Made by a program: the position numbers and the translations under genes. Of a stretch of DNA of 64,000 bases, positions 1-11,908 are shown piece by piece. A model generated the notes under the pieces. It saw only the letters and a list, made by a program, of their open reading frames with translations. It searched no databases and was not told the origin of the DNA. The stretch is taken from contig WJYB01000001.1 in the NCBI GenBank assembly GCA_009668015.1, positions 186,001 to 250,000 on the forward strand. Direction: 5' to 3'. The stretch is from Enterobacteriaceae bacterium RIT714 (GTDB lineage Bacteria > Pseudomonadota > Gammaproteobacteria > Enterobacterales > Enterobacteriaceae). Numbering within the stretch: the stretch's first letter is position 1; each line of letters starts with the position of its first letter.

Positions 1-8
1 ACGCAAGC

Positions 9-53
9 ATGAATGCTGCTATTTTCCGCTTCTTCTTTTACTTTAGCACCTGA
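9..53 (+). CDS. pheM: PheM leader peptide of the pheST operon
   Basis: This is a 14-residue leader peptide that attenuates pheST transcription according to charged tRNA-Phe supply. The sequence shows an ATG at position 9 and a TGA stop at 51-53. The peptide contains five Phe codons (FRFFFYF core), typical of a Phe-responsive leader. It is followed about 50 bases later by a GC stem and T-run just before pheS. Ribosome stalling at the Phe codons would favour an antiterminator. It matches the PheM leader known upstream of pheST in enterics. Confidence 0.95.
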
Positions 54-74
54 TTCCGGGAGGCTAGCGCGTGA

Positions 75-1151
<1,077 letters not shown>

Positions 1152-1166
1152 GGGCAGGACAGAACA

Positions 1167-3554
1167 ATGAAATTCAGTGAACTGTGGTTACGCGAGTGGG
1201 TGAATACGTCTCTCGACAGCGAAGCGCTCTCTAACCAAATCACCATGGCGGGTCTGGAAGTTGACGGCGTTGAGCCTGTTGCAGGCCGCTTTAACGGTGT
1301 TGTTGTCGGTGAAGTGGTCGAGTGCGGCCAGCACCCTAATGCAGACAAACTGCGCGTGACAAAAGTGAACGTTGGCGGCGAGCGTCTGCTGGATATCGTC
1401 TGCGGTGCGCCAAACTGCCGTCAGGGCCTTCGTGTCGCAGTGGCGACGGTGGGTGCGGTATTACCGGGTGATTTCAAAATCAAAGCAGCAAAACTGCGCG
1501 GCGAGCCATCAGAAGGCATGCTCTGCTCTTTCTCCGAGCTGGGTATTTCCGACGATCATGACGGCATTATCGAACTGCCTGCTGATGCTCCTGTCGGCAC
1601 CGATATCCGCCAGTATCTGAATCTGGATGACAACACCATCGAAATCAGCGTGACGCCAAACCGCGCCGATTGCTTAGGTATTATCGGCGTGGCGCGCGAC
1701 GTTGCGGTGCTGAACCAGACCGAACTGAACGAGCCGGAAATCGCAGCCGTTGCGGCAACGATCGCCGACACGCTGCCGATTCAGGTCGACGCTGCTGATG
1801 CCTGCCCGCGCTATCTTGGTCGTGTGGTCAAAGGCATCAACGTAAAAGCGTCTACGCCGCTGTGGATGAAAGAGAAACTGCGTCGTTGCGGTATTCGCTC
1901 TATTGATGCTGTTGTGGATGTGACCAACTACGTTCTGCTGGAACTGGGTCAACCGATGCATGCATTTGATAAAGATCGTATCGAAGGCGGCATCGTTGTT
2001 CGTATGGCGAAAGAGGGCGAAACCCTGGTGCTGCTGGACGGTAGCGAAGCAAAACTGAGCACCGATACGCTGGTGATTGCCGATCATACGAAAGCGCTGG
2101 CCATGGCCGGCATCTTTGGTGGCGAGCACTCTGGCGTCAACGACGAAACGCAAAACGTACTGCTGGAATGTGCCTTCTTTAGCCCGCTGTCTATCACCGG
2201 TCGTGCGCGTCGTCATGGTCTGCACACGGATGCATCGCACCGCTATGAACGTGGTGTTGATCCTGCCCAGCAGTACAAAGCGATGGAGCGCGCTACGCGT
2301 TTGCTCATCGACATCTGCGGTGGCGAAGCGGGTCCGGTTATTGATATCACCAACGAAGCGACGCTGCCAAAACGCGCCACTATCACCCTGCGTCGCAGTA
2401 AACTGGATCGCCTGATTGGCCATCACATTGCCGATGCGCAGGTGAGCGACATTCTGCGTCGTCTGGGCTGCGAAGTGACGGAAGGTCAGGACCAGTGGCA
2501 GGCCGTTGCGCCAGGCTGGCGTTTCGATATGGAAATCGAAGAAGACCTGGTGGAAGAAGTTGCCCGTGTCTACGGCTACAACAATATTCCTGACGAGCCG
2601 GTACAGGCTGGCCTGGTGATGGGCTCCCATCGCGAAGCCGATTTGTCCTTGAAGCGTGTGAAAACCATGCTCAATGATAAAGGCTACCAGGAAGTGATCA
2701 CCTACAGCTTCGTTGATCCGAAACTGCAGCAGTTGATCCATCCGGGCCAGGAAGCGTTAATCCTGCCAAGCCCGATCTCCAGCGAAATGTCCGCGATGCG
2801 CTTGTCCCTGTTGACGGGCCTGCTCGGGACTGTCGTCTATAATCAGAACCGTCAGCAGAGCCGCGTGCGCATCTTTGAAACCGGCCTGCGTTTTGTGCCG
2901 GATACCCAGGCAAATCTGGGCATTCGTCAGGATGTGATGTTGGCTGGCGCGATTTGTGGCAATCGCTATGAAGAGCACTGGGATCTGACGAAAAACAGCG
3001 TTGATTTCTACGATGTGAAGGGCGATCTGGAGTCTGTTCTCGATCTGACCGGTAAATTATCTGAAATTGAATTCCGCGCAGAAGCCATTCCAGCCCTGCA
3101 TCCGGGCCAGTGTGCGGCCATTTATTTACACGGTGAACGCGTTGGTTTCGTTGGTGTTGTTCATCCTGAGCTGGAACGCAAACTGGACTTGAATGGCCGT
3201 ACCATGGTGTTTGAGCTGGAGTGGAACAAGGTCGCAGACCGCGTGGTTCCTCAGGCTCAGGACGTTTCGCGCTTCCCGGCGAACCGCCGCGATATCGCCG
3301 TTGTGGTCGCTGAAAATGTCCCCGCAGCAGATATTTTGGCCGAATGTAAGAAAGTTGGCGTAAATCAGGTAGTTGGCGTAAACTTATTTGACGTGTACCG
3401 CGGCAAGGGCGTAGCAGAAGGTTCTAAGAGTCTTGCTATTAGCCTTATCCTTCAGGATACCAGCCGTACACTCGAAGAAGAGGAGATTGCCGCTACCGTT
3501 GCCAGATGTGTAGAGGCATTAAAAGAGCGATTCCAGGCCTCATTGAGGGATTGA
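1167..3554 (+). CDS. pheT: phenylalanine--tRNA ligase beta subunit
   Basis: The beta subunit of PheRS binds tRNA and hydrolyses mischarged Tyr-tRNA-Phe. It has 795 residues, the usual enteric length. An EMAP-like tRNA-binding domain covers roughly residues 40-148. It is followed by the B3/B4 editing region, the B5 domain and a pseudo-catalytic core. An anticodon-binding ferredoxin-like domain closes the protein (about 700-795, with the [11 protein letters not shown] stretch). The gene is 15 bases after pheS and ends 4 bases before ihfA. Long antisense frames inside it are codon shadows. Confidence 0.98.
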   Translation: MKFSELWLREWVNTSLDSEALSNQITMAGLEVDGVEPVAGRFNGVVVGEVVECGQHPNADKLRVTKVNVGGERLLDIVCGAPNCRQGLRVAVATVGAVLPGDFKIKAAKLRGEPSEGMLCSFSELGISDDHDGIIELPADAPVGTDIRQYLNLDDNTIEISVTPNRADCLGIIGVARDVAVLNQTELNEPEIAAVAATIADTLPIQVDAADACPRYLGRVVKGINVKASTPLWMKEKLRRCGIRSIDAVVDVTNYVLLELGQPMHAFDKDRIEGGIVVRMAKEGETLVLLDGSEAKLSTDTLVIADHTKALAMAGIFGGEHSGVNDETQNVLLECAFFSPLSITGRARRHGLHTDASHRYERGVDPAQQYKAMERATRLLIDICGGEAGPVIDITNEATLPKRATITLRRSKLDRLIGHHIADAQVSDILRRLGCEVTEGQDQWQAVAPGWRFDMEIEEDLVEEVARVYGYNNIPDEPVQAGLVMGSHREADLSLKRVKTMLNDKGYQEVITYSFVDPKLQQLIHPGQEALILPSPISSEMSAMRLSLLTGLLGTVVYNQNRQQSRVRIFETGLRFVPDTQANLGIRQDVMLAGAICGNRYEEHWDLTKNSVDFYDVKGDLESVLDLTGKLSEIEFRAEAIPALHPGQCAAIYLHGERVGFVGVVHPELERKLDLNGRTMVFELEWNKVADRVVPQAQDVSRFPANRRDIAVVVAENVPAADILAECKKVGVNQVVGVNLFDVYRGKGVAEGSKSLAISLILQDTSRTLEEEEIAATVARCVEALKERFQASLRD

Positions 3555-3558
3555 ACCT

Positions 3559-3858
3559 ATGGCGCTTACAAAAGCTGAAATGTCAGAATATCTGTTTGAG
3601 AAGCTTGGGCTTAGCAAACGGGATGCCAAAGAACTGGTAGAGCTGTTTTTCGAAGAGATTCGTCGTGCTCTGGAAAACGGTGAGCAGGTAAAACTCTCCG
3701 GTTTTGGCAATTTTGATTTGCGAGACAAAAACCAACGTCCGGGCCGTAACCCGAAGACGGGGGAAGATATTCCCATTACAGCCCGCCGCGTGGTGACCTT
3801 CAGACCCGGCCAGAAGTTAAAAAGCCGTGTCGAAAACGCAACGCCCAAAGCAGAGTAA
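3559..3858 (+). CDS. ihfA: integration host factor subunit alpha
   Basis: IHF-alpha pairs with IHF-beta to bind and sharply bend DNA at specific sites, serving promoters, recombination and replication. It has 99 residues, the E. coli length. The DNABII fold is recognisable, with the beta-arm [12 protein letters not shown] (about residues 61-72) carrying the DNA-intercalating proline, and the GFGNFDLR strand. The ATG lies 4 bases after the pheT stop, the standard pheMST-ihfA arrangement, so part of its expression depends on read-through from pheT. A strong terminator follows. Confidence 0.98.
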   Translation: MALTKAEMSEYLFEKLGLSKRDAKELVELFFEEIRRALENGEQVKLSGFGNFDLRDKNQRPGRNPKTGEDIPITARRVVTFRPGQKLKSRVENATPKAE

Positions 3859-3870
3859 TATGAACTAACT

Positions 3871-3899
3871 AAAAAGGCCGCATTCGCGGCCTTTTTTCT
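3871..3899 (+). terminator. terminator of pheST-ihfA
   Basis: AAAAAGGCCGC, a loop ATTC, and GCGGCCTTTTTT form a GC stem with a T-run, 13 bases after the ihfA stop. It separates the translation/IHF operon from btuC. Confidence 0.93.
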
Positions 3900-3958
3900 T
3901 TGCTCTCCTGCATACCCACCGTAAAATCAATCACCTCACTCATTCGAAAACAGAACCC

Positions 3959-4939
3959 ATGCTTGATTTTGCCCGTCGTCAACACCGTTCCGATCTGCGC
4001 TGGTTACTGGTGCTCTTGCTGTTGCTCTCTGCCGCTGTGGCGGTGAGTTTATGCGCGGGAGATCGGTGGATTAGTCCGGATAACTGGTTGAGCGAGCAAG
4101 GTCAGCTCTTCGTCTGGCAAATTCGCCTGCCGCGTACCGTCGCGGTCGTACTGGTGGGCGCATCGCTGGCGCTGTGTGGCACGATCATGCAGGCACTGTT
4201 TGAAAACCCCCTGGCGGAGCCGGGTTTGCTTGGCGTATCGAATGGTGCAGGCGTGGGGCTTATCGCTGCAGTCATGTTCGGCGGAGGCTCGCTCTCTGGG
4301 CTGGGGATTAGCCTCAGCGCTATCGCAGGAGCGTTGGTGATCACCCTGATCCTGCTGCGCTTTGCAAGACGTCACTTGTCCACCAGCCGTTTGCTGCTGG
4401 CCGGGGTGGCGCTTGGCATTATCTGCAGCGCTCTGATGACTTGGGCGGTCTATTTCTCCACGTCGTTCGATCTCCGCCAGCTGATGTACTGGATGATGGG
4501 GGGTTTTGGCGGTGTAGACTGGCGCCAGGGCTGGCTGATGGTGCTGCTGATTCCGGTCATTCTGTGGGCCTCATGTCAATCGAATCCCCTGAATATGCTG
4601 GCACTAGGGGAAACCTCTGCCCGGCAGCTGGGATTGCCGATTGGCTTTTGGCGCAATCTGCTGGTACTGGCCGTCGGATGGATGGTGGGCGTCAGCGTCG
4701 CATTAGCGGGAGCGATAGGTTTTATCGGGCTGGTTATTCCTCATATGCTGCGCCTGGCCGGTATCACTGACCATCGAACGTTACTGCCCGCCTCGGCCAT
4801 CGCTGGCGCCATGACGCTACTGATCGCCGATATTATTGCCCGCCTGGCGCTGAGTGCTGCTGAATTACCCATCGGGGTCGTAACGGCAACGCTGGGCGCA
4901 CCTGTGTTTATCTGGCTACTATTAAAGGCCGGACGTTAA
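3959..4939 (+). CDS. btuC: vitamin B12 ABC transporter permease BtuC
   Basis: BtuC is the inner-membrane permease of the BtuCD-F cobalamin importer, which receives B12 from BtuF in the periplasm. It has 326 residues, the E. coli length, and hydrophobic segments consistent with the ten-helix FecCD fold. The coupling region carries the family signature [10 protein letters not shown]. The start ATG is at 3959. The ribosome site before it (AGAACCC) is weak. btuE starts 36 bases downstream and btuD follows, so this is the btuCED operon. I saw no cobalamin riboswitch in the 100 bases upstream. Confidence 0.97.
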   Translation: MLDFARRQHRSDLRWLLVLLLLLSAAVAVSLCAGDRWISPDNWLSEQGQLFVWQIRLPRTVAVVLVGASLALCGTIMQALFENPLAEPGLLGVSNGAGVGLIAAVMFGGGSLSGLGISLSAIAGALVITLILLRFARRHLSTSRLLLAGVALGIICSALMTWAVYFSTSFDLRQLMYWMMGGFGGVDWRQGWLMVLLIPVILWASCQSNPLNMLALGETSARQLGLPIGFWRNLLVLAVGWMVGVSVALAGAIGFIGLVIPHMLRLAGITDHRTLLPASAIAGAMTLLIADIIARLALSAAELPIGVVTATLGAPVFIWLLLKAGR

Positions 4940-4975
4940 GATCCGCTCATCCGTAAGACAATCTAAGGGGAAGCT

Positions 4976-5527
4976 ATGCCGAACGATATTCTGAATACCA
5001 ACGTCACCACCATTGATGGCGAAAACACCACGCTGGAAGGCTATAAAGGCAAGGTCTTGTTGATTGTTAACGTGGCATCGAAATGTGGGCTGACGCCGCA
5101 GTATGAACAGCTGGAGAATATCCAGAAGGCCTGGGAAAAAGACGGGCTGGTGGTACTCGGATTCCCGTGCAATCAGTTCCTCGGGCAGGAACCCGGCAGT
5201 GAAGATGAGATCAAAACCTTTTGCAGTACAACCTATGGCGTAACGTTCCCGCTGTTCAGCAAAATAGATGTTAATGGCGAAAATCGTCACCCGCTGTATG
5301 AAAAACTGGTCACCGCTGCGCCGACGGCCGTCGCACCGGAAGGCAGCGGATTCTTTGAGCGTATGGCAAGCAAAGGGCGCGCACCGCTTTATCCTGACGA
5401 TATTTTGTGGAACTTTGAAAAATTCCTGATTGGGCGTGACGGACAGGTTGTGCAGCGTTTTTCGCCGGACATGACACCAGAAGACCCTATCGTCATGGAA
5501 TCTATTAAGCTGGCGCTGGCGAAGTAA
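4976..5527 (+). CDS. btuE: glutathione peroxidase-family protein BtuE
   Basis: BtuE is a non-selenium thiol peroxidase of the glutathione peroxidase family that reduces hydroperoxides using thioredoxin or glutathione; despite its place in btuCED it is not needed for B12 uptake. It has 183 residues. The peroxidatic Cys is C37 in [10 protein letters not shown], where selenoprotein relatives have Sec. The family motif GFPCNQF and the catalytic tryptophan region (ILWNFEKFL) are present. A good ribosome site (AAGGGGA) precedes the ATG. The stop TAA shares its last base with the btuD ATG, suggesting translational coupling. Confidence 0.96.
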   Translation: MPNDILNTNVTTIDGENTTLEGYKGKVLLIVNVASKCGLTPQYEQLENIQKAWEKDGLVVLGFPCNQFLGQEPGSEDEIKTFCSTTYGVTFPLFSKIDVNGENRHPLYEKLVTAAPTAVAPEGSGFFERMASKGRAPLYPDDILWNFEKFLIGRDGQVVQRFSPDMTPEDPIVMESIKLALAK

Positions 5528-6282
5528 TGAATCAACTGATGCAGCTTTCGGGGGTTGCCGAAAAGGGCAGGCTGGAACCGATAACCGCAGCGATTAACGG
5601 CGGCGAGATTGTGCATCTCGTCGGGCCAAACGGGGCCGGCAAAAGCACTCTGCTGTCCCGTATGGCGGGGTTGACGTTGGGGGAGGGGGAGATCGCGCTG
5701 CAGGGGCACTCTCTTCGCTCGTGGTCACCCGTTTCGCTCGCGCACCGCCGCAGCTATCTTGTGCAGCAGCAAGTGCCGCCGTTTGCCATGCCCGTCTGGC
5801 ACTATCTGATGCTGCATCAGCATGATAAAACGCAGTCTACGTTGCTTGAAGAGGTGGCCGGGGCGCTGGGTCTGGTGGATAAGCTCTCCCGCCAGGCCAG
5901 CCAGCTCTCCGGCGGTGAGTGGCAAAGGGTGCGACTTGCCGCAGCAATCCTGCAAATACATCCTGCGACAAACCCTCACGGGAGTATGTTATTACTGGAC
6001 GAACCGATGAGCAGTCTCGATGTCGCCCAGCAGGCTGCGGTGGACAAACTCTTAAGCCAGCTCAGTGCGAAAGGCATTGCGGTGGTGATGAGCAGCCATG
6101 ATTTAAATCACACGCTGCGACACGCGCATCGCGTATGGCTCCTTTCAAAAGGGAAACTGGTGGCCAGCGGCACGCGTGACAGCGTGCTGACGCCGCCTAA
6201 TCTGGCCAGCGTTTACGGTATGCCATTCCGGCGGCTGGATATCGAAGGCCACAGGATGCTGATTTCTACCGCGCAGGAATAA
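5527..6282 (+). CDS. btuD: vitamin B12 ABC transporter ATP-binding protein BtuD
   Basis: BtuD is the ATPase of the BtuCD-F cobalamin importer on the cytoplasmic face of the inner membrane. It has 251 residues. Walker A is GPNGAGKST (about residues 37-45), the ABC signature is QLSGGEWQR, and Walker B is LLLDEP followed by the D-loop SSLD. The switch histidine is in SSHDLNH. The start overlaps the btuE stop by one base. nlpC lies 73 bases downstream, as in E. coli. Confidence 0.97.
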   Translation: MNQLMQLSGVAEKGRLEPITAAINGGEIVHLVGPNGAGKSTLLSRMAGLTLGEGEIALQGHSLRSWSPVSLAHRRSYLVQQQVPPFAMPVWHYLMLHQHDKTQSTLLEEVAGALGLVDKLSRQASQLSGGEWQRVRLAAAILQIHPATNPHGSMLLLDEPMSSLDVAQQAAVDKLLSQLSAKGIAVVMSSHDLNHTLRHAHRVWLLSKGKLVASGTRDSVLTPPNLASVYGMPFRRLDIEGHRMLISTAQE

Positions 6283-6355
6283 GCGTTTCTTGCAAGGTGG
6301 CGTAATCACAGGCTAAATTACGGAAAGAACTAAAAAACAGAGGATTCGTCTGGAA

Positions 6356-6820
6356 ATGCGATTCTGGTTTCTGATTGTGGGCATGTTATTACTTGCAGGA
6401 TGCAGCAGTCATCGTGCGCCACCACCCAATCCGCGGTTATCGGATTCAATAACCGTTATTGCCAATCTTAACGAGCAGTTACGAAACTGGCGCGGAACAC
6501 CTTATCGCTATGGTGGGATGAGCCGCACAGGTGTCGATTGCTCTGGTTTTGTACTGATGACTTTTCGCGATAAGTTTGATCTGCAACTCCCGCGTGATAC
6601 CCGCACGCAGGCGAAAATTGGCACTGAAATAGATAAAGACGATTTACTGCCGGGAGACCTGGTATTCTTTAAAACGGGCTCGGGTGAAAGCGGTCTTCAC
6701 GTGGGCATTTACGACACGGACAACCAGTTTATTCACGCCTCGACCAGTCGCGGGGTGATGCGCTCTTCTCTGGATAATGTTTACTGGCGCAAAAACTTCT
6801 GGCAGGCCAGACGTATTTAG
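6356..6820 (+). CDS. nlpC: NlpC/P60 family lipoprotein
   Basis: This is the NlpC lipoprotein, a C40-type cysteine peptidase expected to cleave peptidoglycan peptide stems from the envelope. It has 154 residues. The signal sequence ends in the lipobox LLAGC (Cys at residue 16). The NlpC/P60 domain has the catalytic Cys in GVDCSGFV, the His in GLHVGIY and a third polar residue in FIHAS. The start ATG is at 6356. A 9-bp hairpin follows at 6843-6869 but lacks a T-run. Confidence 0.95.
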   Translation: MRFWFLIVGMLLLAGCSSHRAPPPNPRLSDSITVIANLNEQLRNWRGTPYRYGGMSRTGVDCSGFVLMTFRDKFDLQLPRDTRTQAKIGTEIDKDDLLPGDLVFFKTGSGESGLHVGIYDTDNQFIHASTSRGVMRSSLDNVYWRKNFWQARRI

Positions 6821-7108
6821 ATGGCCTTGTATGTTTCCCTTATCGCGCGGTCCTTAGAAAACCGCGCGACGTTCAAGTTAGCCGATAGTGTTTAATCAAC
6901 ATCTCATTAATTATTTCGCTAAGTACCTGTTTTAGCTAAAAACTGGATATTGTGGGTTATCCAGGATAAGATTATTTTAGATTGACGGATAAATCTTTAA
7001 AATAAAAAAGGGACCAATGGAATTAATCTTATTAAAATCAATAAAGTTGAATTGTTTTAGCCAATGCTCCAGGATGCAACTTATCATCTTAAAAGCGGGG
7101 CCGGCGTG

Positions 7109-7822
7109 ATGATTGTCACCCTTAATAATCCTTATCAATCTGAACTGTTATTACTGCCTGCCAGAAACGACGCCGGGGAGTTAATCGGTTTAGACATTCT
7201 CGCTAACTTTGTTGAAGTGGGAACCCACGTTCGTATCCCCACGGAACTTGTCACGCCGCACCTTAGCGCAGAAGAAGAGTTAATCCTGTTTAAAGAAAAA
7301 CTGGAATTGCTGGATACCTGCAAACTTTTTTTTGTTCAGCATCATCTCATTGCATGGATAAATATTACGCCTGCCATTGTTGATTTCCTTTTAACAGACA
7401 GACATGCTTTTTCAATACTGGAACGTTATCCCTTTCTTGAGTTTACGGTTAATGAGACATTTCCCGGTATTAACAATGGAAAAGACGATCCCCTGCTGGC
7501 GAGAATGGCGATCCATTTCCCGATGGTTCTGGCCGACTATGGGGCAGGTGCAGCATCCAATAAAGCCGTTTTTGACGGCCTGTTTACCCGGATTATTCTG
7601 GATAAAGGGTTTATCCAGCAGCGCGTAGTCGAGTTCTCTTTTGAGCCCTTTATGCGCGCCATTCTCGCGCAGATCTCACCTTACACTCAGTCGGTGATGG
7701 TGGCGGGGGTGGATGACGAAGAGGTGTTGCGTCGCGTTCTGCCTTTCCGTTTTGGCGCTATGTCCGGCAATCTGTGGGCGGCCGTTGCGGCCGAACAGGT
7801 CACTTCGCTCGTTCAGCGATAA
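7109..7822 (+). CDS. ydiV: anti-FlhDC factor YdiV (degenerate EAL protein)
   Basis: YdiV is an EAL-fold protein without cyclic-di-GMP activity; it binds FlhD, blocks FlhDC from flagellar promoters and passes it to ClpXP. The start chosen is the ATG at 7109 (MIVTLNN), which gives 237 residues, the E. coli length. An upstream in-frame ATG at 7064 would add 15 residues without support. The canonical EAL and DDFG motifs are not recognisable, but the family stretches AVFDGLF and SFEPFMRAI are clear. It sits between nlpC and selO, as in E. coli. The preceding 288 bases are AT-rich, with no site I can name. Confidence 0.93.
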   Translation: MIVTLNNPYQSELLLLPARNDAGELIGLDILANFVEVGTHVRIPTELVTPHLSAEEELILFKEKLELLDTCKLFFVQHHLIAWINITPAIVDFLLTDRHAFSILERYPFLEFTVNETFPGINNGKDDPLLARMAIHFPMVLADYGAGAASNKAVFDGLFTRIILDKGFIQQRVVEFSFEPFMRAILAQISPYTQSVMVAGVDDEEVLRRVLPFRFGAMSGNLWAAVAAEQVTSLVQR

Positions 7823-7883
7823 CCCTTCTCTTCACCCGTGTTTAACCGCCGGTAAACCCTCTACACTAAGAGCAGGAGGACTT

Positions 7884-9326
7884 ATGACCCTGTCTTTTAC
7901 TGCTCACTGGCACGATGAACTGCCAGGTTTTTATACCGCACTGAAACCGACACCGCTGAACAACGCTCGCCTGATCTGGCATAACGAGAGCCTGGCAAAC
8001 GATTTAGGCGTTCCGCCGTCGCTATTCCAGCCTGCCAGCGGGGCAGGCGTCTGGGGCGGCGAAACGCTGCTGCCCGGCATGCAGCCCCTGGCGCAGGTCT
8101 ACAGTGGCCATCAGTTTGGCGTCTGGGCCGGTCAGCTTGGCGATGGTCGCGGCATCCTGCTTGGTGAACAACAACTCGCCAACGGTCAGACAATGGACTG
8201 GCATCTGAAAGGTGCAGGGCTAACGCCGTATTCACGCATGGGTGACGGACGTGCCGTTCTGCGCTCCACGCTGCGCGAAAGTCTTGCCTCAGAGGCGATG
8301 CACGCGCTGGGGATCCCGACCACACGAGCGCTATCCATAGTGACCAGCGATACCCCGGTCGCCCGTGAAACGGTGGAGCAGGGGGCGATGCTGATGCGTA
8401 TCGCGCAAAGCCACGTTCGGTTTGGCCACTTTGAACATTTCTACTATCGGCGAGAGCCGGAAAAAGTGCGTCAACTGGCGGATTTTGTCATTCACCATCA
8501 CTGGCCGCAGTGGGAAGACGAGGCTGACAAGTACATTTTGTGGTTCCGGGATGTGGTGAGCCGCACCGCGTCGCTGATGGCCTGCTGGCAAACGGTGGGA
8601 TTCGCGCATGGGGTCATGAATACCGATAACATGTCGATTCTGGGCCTGACGATGGATTACGGTCCGTACGGTTTTCTCGATGACTACCAGCCAGAGTTCA
8701 TCTGCAATCATTCGGATTATCAGGGGCGCTACCGTTTCGAAAATCAGCCTGCGGTGGGTCTGTGGAATTTACAGCGTCTGGCGCAGGCATTATCGCCCTT
8801 TATTGCCGTAGATGCCCTCAATGACGCGCTGGATAGCTATCAGGAAATCCTGTTGCAGCAGTACGGAAAGCTGATGCGTCGCAAGCTGGGACTGATGACG
8901 CAAGAGAAGGGCGACAACGATATTCTGAACGCCCTGTTCGCGCTGATGGCCCGTGAAGGCAGCGACTACACCCGGACGTTCCGCATGCTGAGCCAGACGG
9001 AACAGCATAGCTCTGCTTCGGCGCTGCGCGATGAGTTTATCGATCGTCAGGCGTTTGACAGCTGGTATGCGCTTTACCGGGCGCGTCTGCAACGCGAAGG
9101 GACAGAAGACGATATCCGTCAGGCGCAGATGAAAGCCGTTAATCCGGCAATGGTGTTACGCAACTGGCTGGCGCAGCGCGCAATCAGCGCCGCCGACACT
9201 GGAGATTACAGCGAACTGCATCGCCTGCACGATGCGTTGAGCACACCGTTTGCGGACAGGGACGATGACTATGTCAGCCGCCCGCCGGAGTGGGGGAAAA
9301 AGCTTGAGGTGAGCTGCTCAAGCTAA
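7884..9326 (+). CDS. selO: protein adenylyltransferase SelO (YdiU)
   Basis: SelO/YdiU is a pseudokinase-fold enzyme that transfers AMP to Ser, Thr or Tyr of target proteins, linked to redox stress. The start is the ATG at 7884, 4 bases after a strong AGGAGGA, giving 480 residues. The longer frame from 7713 overlaps ydiV and is rejected. Family motifs include [19 protein letters not shown] and the metal-binding/catalytic [13 protein letters not shown]. The C-terminus has a CSS ending; the selenoprotein form in other phyla carries Sec there. The stop overlaps the hmuV stop by 4 bases, tail to tail. Confidence 0.95.
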   Translation: MTLSFTAHWHDELPGFYTALKPTPLNNARLIWHNESLANDLGVPPSLFQPASGAGVWGGETLLPGMQPLAQVYSGHQFGVWAGQLGDGRGILLGEQQLANGQTMDWHLKGAGLTPYSRMGDGRAVLRSTLRESLASEAMHALGIPTTRALSIVTSDTPVARETVEQGAMLMRIAQSHVRFGHFEHFYYRREPEKVRQLADFVIHHHWPQWEDEADKYILWFRDVVSRTASLMACWQTVGFAHGVMNTDNMSILGLTMDYGPYGFLDDYQPEFICNHSDYQGRYRFENQPAVGLWNLQRLAQALSPFIAVDALNDALDSYQEILLQQYGKLMRRKLGLMTQEKGDNDILNALFALMAREGSDYTRTFRMLSQTEQHSSASALRDEFIDRQAFDSWYALYRARLQREGTEDDIRQAQMKAVNPAMVLRNWLAQRAISAADTGDYSELHRLHDALSTPFADRDDDYVSRPPEWGKKLEVSCSS

Positions 9327-10102
9327 GGCGCCAGAAATACCTGTGGAGTGGCGTTTTCCGGATGCAGGCCAACGTGGACCTGGGCGCCATACCAGCGCGC
9401 CAGGTCGTCAGCCTGTAGAACGGCTTCAGGCGATCCTTGCGAGACGATTTCGCCTTCGTGCAGCAACACGATCCGATCCGCCCACAGGGCCGCCAGGTTA
9501 AGGTCGTGCAATACGACGCAGACGTGCAGATTCCCCTGTAGCGTTAAGCTTTTCATCAGCCGCAGGAGATGCTGCTGATGATAGAGATCCAGCGCGGATG
9601 TCGGCTCGTCAAGGAACAGCCAGCCGCGAGGAGCGCCATCGTACCATAGCTGCGCCAGCGCGCGGGCCAACTGGACTCGCTGCTGTTCCCCGCCAGAGAG
9701 CGCAGCATAGTGCCTTCCCGCCAGCGGCAGACACCCCGTCACCTGCATCACCTGATGAATGACCTGGACTTCCGGGTGCGACGTCCAGGGCGCGCGACCC
9801 ATCCCGATAACCGATTCAACCGGCCAGTCAAAACCAAGCTGCGTCTGCTGGCGCATCACCGCACGACGGCGGGAGAGCGCCTGAGTGCTCCAGTCATCCA
9901 GCGGTATTCCCCCGAGATGACACTGCCCCGCAGCCGGTTGCAAAAAACCGGTCAGCAGACGCAACAGCGTCGATTTTCCCGCGCCGTTAGGGCCGATCAG
10001 CGCCACCAGTTCGCCCGGTTCCAGTGTGAGCGACACATCGCGTATCACGGTTTTATTTGCGCTGCGAAACGTCAGTGCGTCCGCCCGGTATTGTTCAGCC
10101 AT
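9323..10102 (-). CDS. hmuV: heme ABC transporter ATP-binding protein HmuV
   Basis: HmuV is the ATPase that drives HmuU in importing heme across the inner membrane. The start is the ATG at 10102 (MAEQYRA), preceded by GGAGGAG at good spacing, giving 259 residues; an upstream in-frame start would add four residues. Walker A is GPNGAGKST, the signature is LSGGEQQR and Walker B is [11 protein letters not shown]. The gene overlaps the end of hmuU by 8 bases. It is the last gene of hmuRSTUV and converges on selO. Confidence 0.95.
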   Translation of the reverse strand: MAEQYRADALTFRSANKTVIRDVSLTLEPGELVALIGPNGAGKSTLLRLLTGFLQPAAGQCHLGGIPLDDWSTQALSRRRAVMRQQTQLGFDWPVESVIGMGRAPWTSHPEVQVIHQVMQVTGCLPLAGRHYAALSGGEQQRVQLARALAQLWYDGAPRGWLFLDEPTSALDLYHQQHLLRLMKSLTLQGNLHVCVVLHDLNLAALWADRIVLLHEGEIVSQGSPEAVLQADDLARWYGAQVHVGLHPENATPQVFLAP

Positions 10103-11087
10103 GGTCTCCTCCACGATGGAAAATCAGCCACAGAAACCACGGCGCACCCAGAAGACTGGTCAGCAAGCCCACCGGCATTTCCGCTGGCGCAACGGCGGTC
10201 CGGGCGAGGGTATCGGCCATCAGCAGCAGCAACGCTCCCACCAGCACTGAGCCCGGGATCACCGCCCGATGGTCCGGGCCAAGCCACATGCGAATCAGAT
10301 GCGGAACCACCAGGCCAATAAAACCAATCACGCCGCTGACGGCCACCGCAGTGGCCACCAGCAACGCGCTGCACAGCAGCAAGATACGCTGGACCACGCG
10401 GACATCCACCCCGAGATAGTGCGCCTCTTCATCGCCCAGCTGCAGCAGATTCAGTGCGCCAGCCAGACGCCAGATGATCAACACCGTGGGCAGCATCAGC
10501 GAGCTCACCGCCAGCAGCGTTGACCACTGAGCGGCCCCCAGACTGCCCATCCCCCACAGCGACAACTGGCGTAACTGCGCATCATTGCTGATCCACGACA
10601 TCACGCCCACCGCCGAGCCGCACAGGGCGTTGATAGCAATTCCCACCAGCAGCAGACGTGACAAAGAGCTGTCGCGCTGCTGACTAAGCAGAAAAATCAC
10701 CAGCGTGGCGGCCAGTGCGCCCACAAATGCTGCCAGCATCGGCGCGTAGAGCATAAGAAGCGCAGGCAGGGAGAACGGCAAAACCACCCACAGCGCCACG
10801 GCACAGGCCGCGCCGCTGCTGATCCCCAGTAAACCGGGGTCGGCGAGCGGATTGCGAAACAGCCCTTGCATCACGCAACCGGCCAGCGCCAGCGAGCCGC
10901 CAATCACCAGCGCCAGCAGAACCCGGGGCAGGCGGATAGTGAGCCAGATTTGCCGCAGCGCGTTGTCAGAATCATTCCACAGCAGATTTACCGGCAGGCG
11001 CAACGCGCCAAAACCGGTGGCCATAAAGGTCATCAGCGCCAGCAGTAACGCCAGCATCCACAGCGACACCGCGATACGCCGGGGCAT
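10095..11087 (-). CDS. hmuU: heme ABC transporter permease HmuU
   Basis: HmuU is a FecCD-type inner-membrane permease with about ten hydrophobic segments; it takes heme from periplasmic HmuT. It has 330 residues. Family signatures include GLFRNPLADPGLLG and GFIGLVVPHLIR. The stop of hmuT and the start of hmuU share one base at 11087, and hmuV begins inside its 3' end, so the three are tightly coupled. Confidence 0.95.
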   Translation of the reverse strand: MPRRIAVSLWMLALLLALMTFMATGFGALRLPVNLLWNDSDNALRQIWLTIRLPRVLLALVIGGSLALAGCVMQGLFRNPLADPGLLGISSGAACAVALWVVLPFSLPALLMLYAPMLAAFVGALAATLVIFLLSQQRDSSLSRLLLVGIAINALCGSAVGVMSWISNDAQLRQLSLWGMGSLGAAQWSTLLAVSSLMLPTVLIIWRLAGALNLLQLGDEEAHYLGVDVRVVQRILLLCSALLVATAVAVSGVIGFIGLVVPHLIRMWLGPDHRAVIPGSVLVGALLLLMADTLARTAVAPAEMPVGLLTSLLGAPWFLWLIFHRGGDHG

Positions 11088-11908
11088 CAGGGCAGTTGCT
11101 CCGCTTTATGGCGTAATTCCTGAATCGCCTGCGGCGTGCGCACGCTAAAACCAAGCAGCGCCATATCGTCAATCAGCAACGCCTGCTTGTTTTTGCCCGC
11201 CGGCGTTTGCGCCAGACCTGGCAACTGCCACAGATTTTCTGTGCCGCCCATCGCTTTGACGCCCTCTTGAGAAATCACCACCAGATCCGGCTGGCTGGCC
11301 ATCACACCTTCCTGCGAAAGCGGCTGATAGCGGGTAAATCCCTGCATCGCGTTTTGTAACCCGGCAGCGCGGATCGCCGCATCGGCCCCGGTTTGTTGTC
11401 CGGCGGCCATAGCGGTCATCCCGCCGTGGTTGAGAATAAACAGCACCCGTTTGTTGAGCGGTGTCGACGGCAGAGCCGCCAGCGCCTGACGCAAGGTTTT
11501 GCGCAGCGCTTCGCCTTGCGCAACGCGATGTGTCGCTTCAGCAATCACCCGCACCTTTTTGTCAATGACGCTGAGATCGTTACTGCCCGGCACGGTGACG
11601 ACCCGGACGTGGCTCTGCTCGACCTGTTTAAGCGCCAGCGACGGTTGTGCCTGCGCGCTGGCCAGCACCAGCGTTGGACGCATCGCCAGAATCCCTTCGG
11701 CGTTCAGCTGTCGCAAATAGCCCACGTCCGGCAGCGTGGTGGCGTGCTGCGGCCACTGGCTGGTGCTGTCACGCGCGACAAGCGAAGCGTCAGCGCCCAG
11801 GGCGTAGACAATCTCGGTGACATCACCGCCCAGGGTGACAATTTTCTCCTGTACGGCAGCGAACGCGGTCAGCGGCAGCGCGGCCATCAGGACCAGCAGT
11901 TTTTTCAT
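11087..11908 (-). CDS. hmuT: heme ABC transporter substrate-binding protein HmuT
   Basis: HmuT is the periplasmic heme-binding protein that delivers heme to HmuUV. The start is the ATG at 11908 (MKKLLVL), giving 273 residues with a clear type I signal peptide ([17 protein letters not shown]); the longer frame would bury it. The cluster A-2/TroA-like fold is recognisable from [15 protein letters not shown] and [10 protein letters not shown]. The first four bases overlap the end of hmuS, indicating translational coupling. Confidence 0.94.
   Translation of the reverse strand: MKKLLVLMAALPLTAFAAVQEKIVTLGGDVTEIVYALGADASLVARDSTSQWPQHATTLPDVGYLRQLNAEGILAMRPTLVLASAQAQPSLALKQVEQSHVRVVTVPGSNDLSVIDKKVRVIAEATHRVAQGEALRKTLRQALAALPSTPLNKRVLFILNHGGMTAMAAGQQTGADAAIRAAGLQNAMQGFTRYQPLSQEGVMASQPDLVVISQEGVKAMGGTENLWQLPGLAQTPAGKNKQALLIDDMALLGFSVRTPQAIQELRHKAEQLP

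Noticed and set aside
1674..2741. 355-residue antisense frame inside pheT
   Set aside because: It lies entirely within pheT, has no ribosome site, and its composition fits a codon shadow.
3859..3958. cobalamin riboswitch before btuC
   Set aside because: Only 100 bases including the ihfA terminator; too short, and no B12 box seen.
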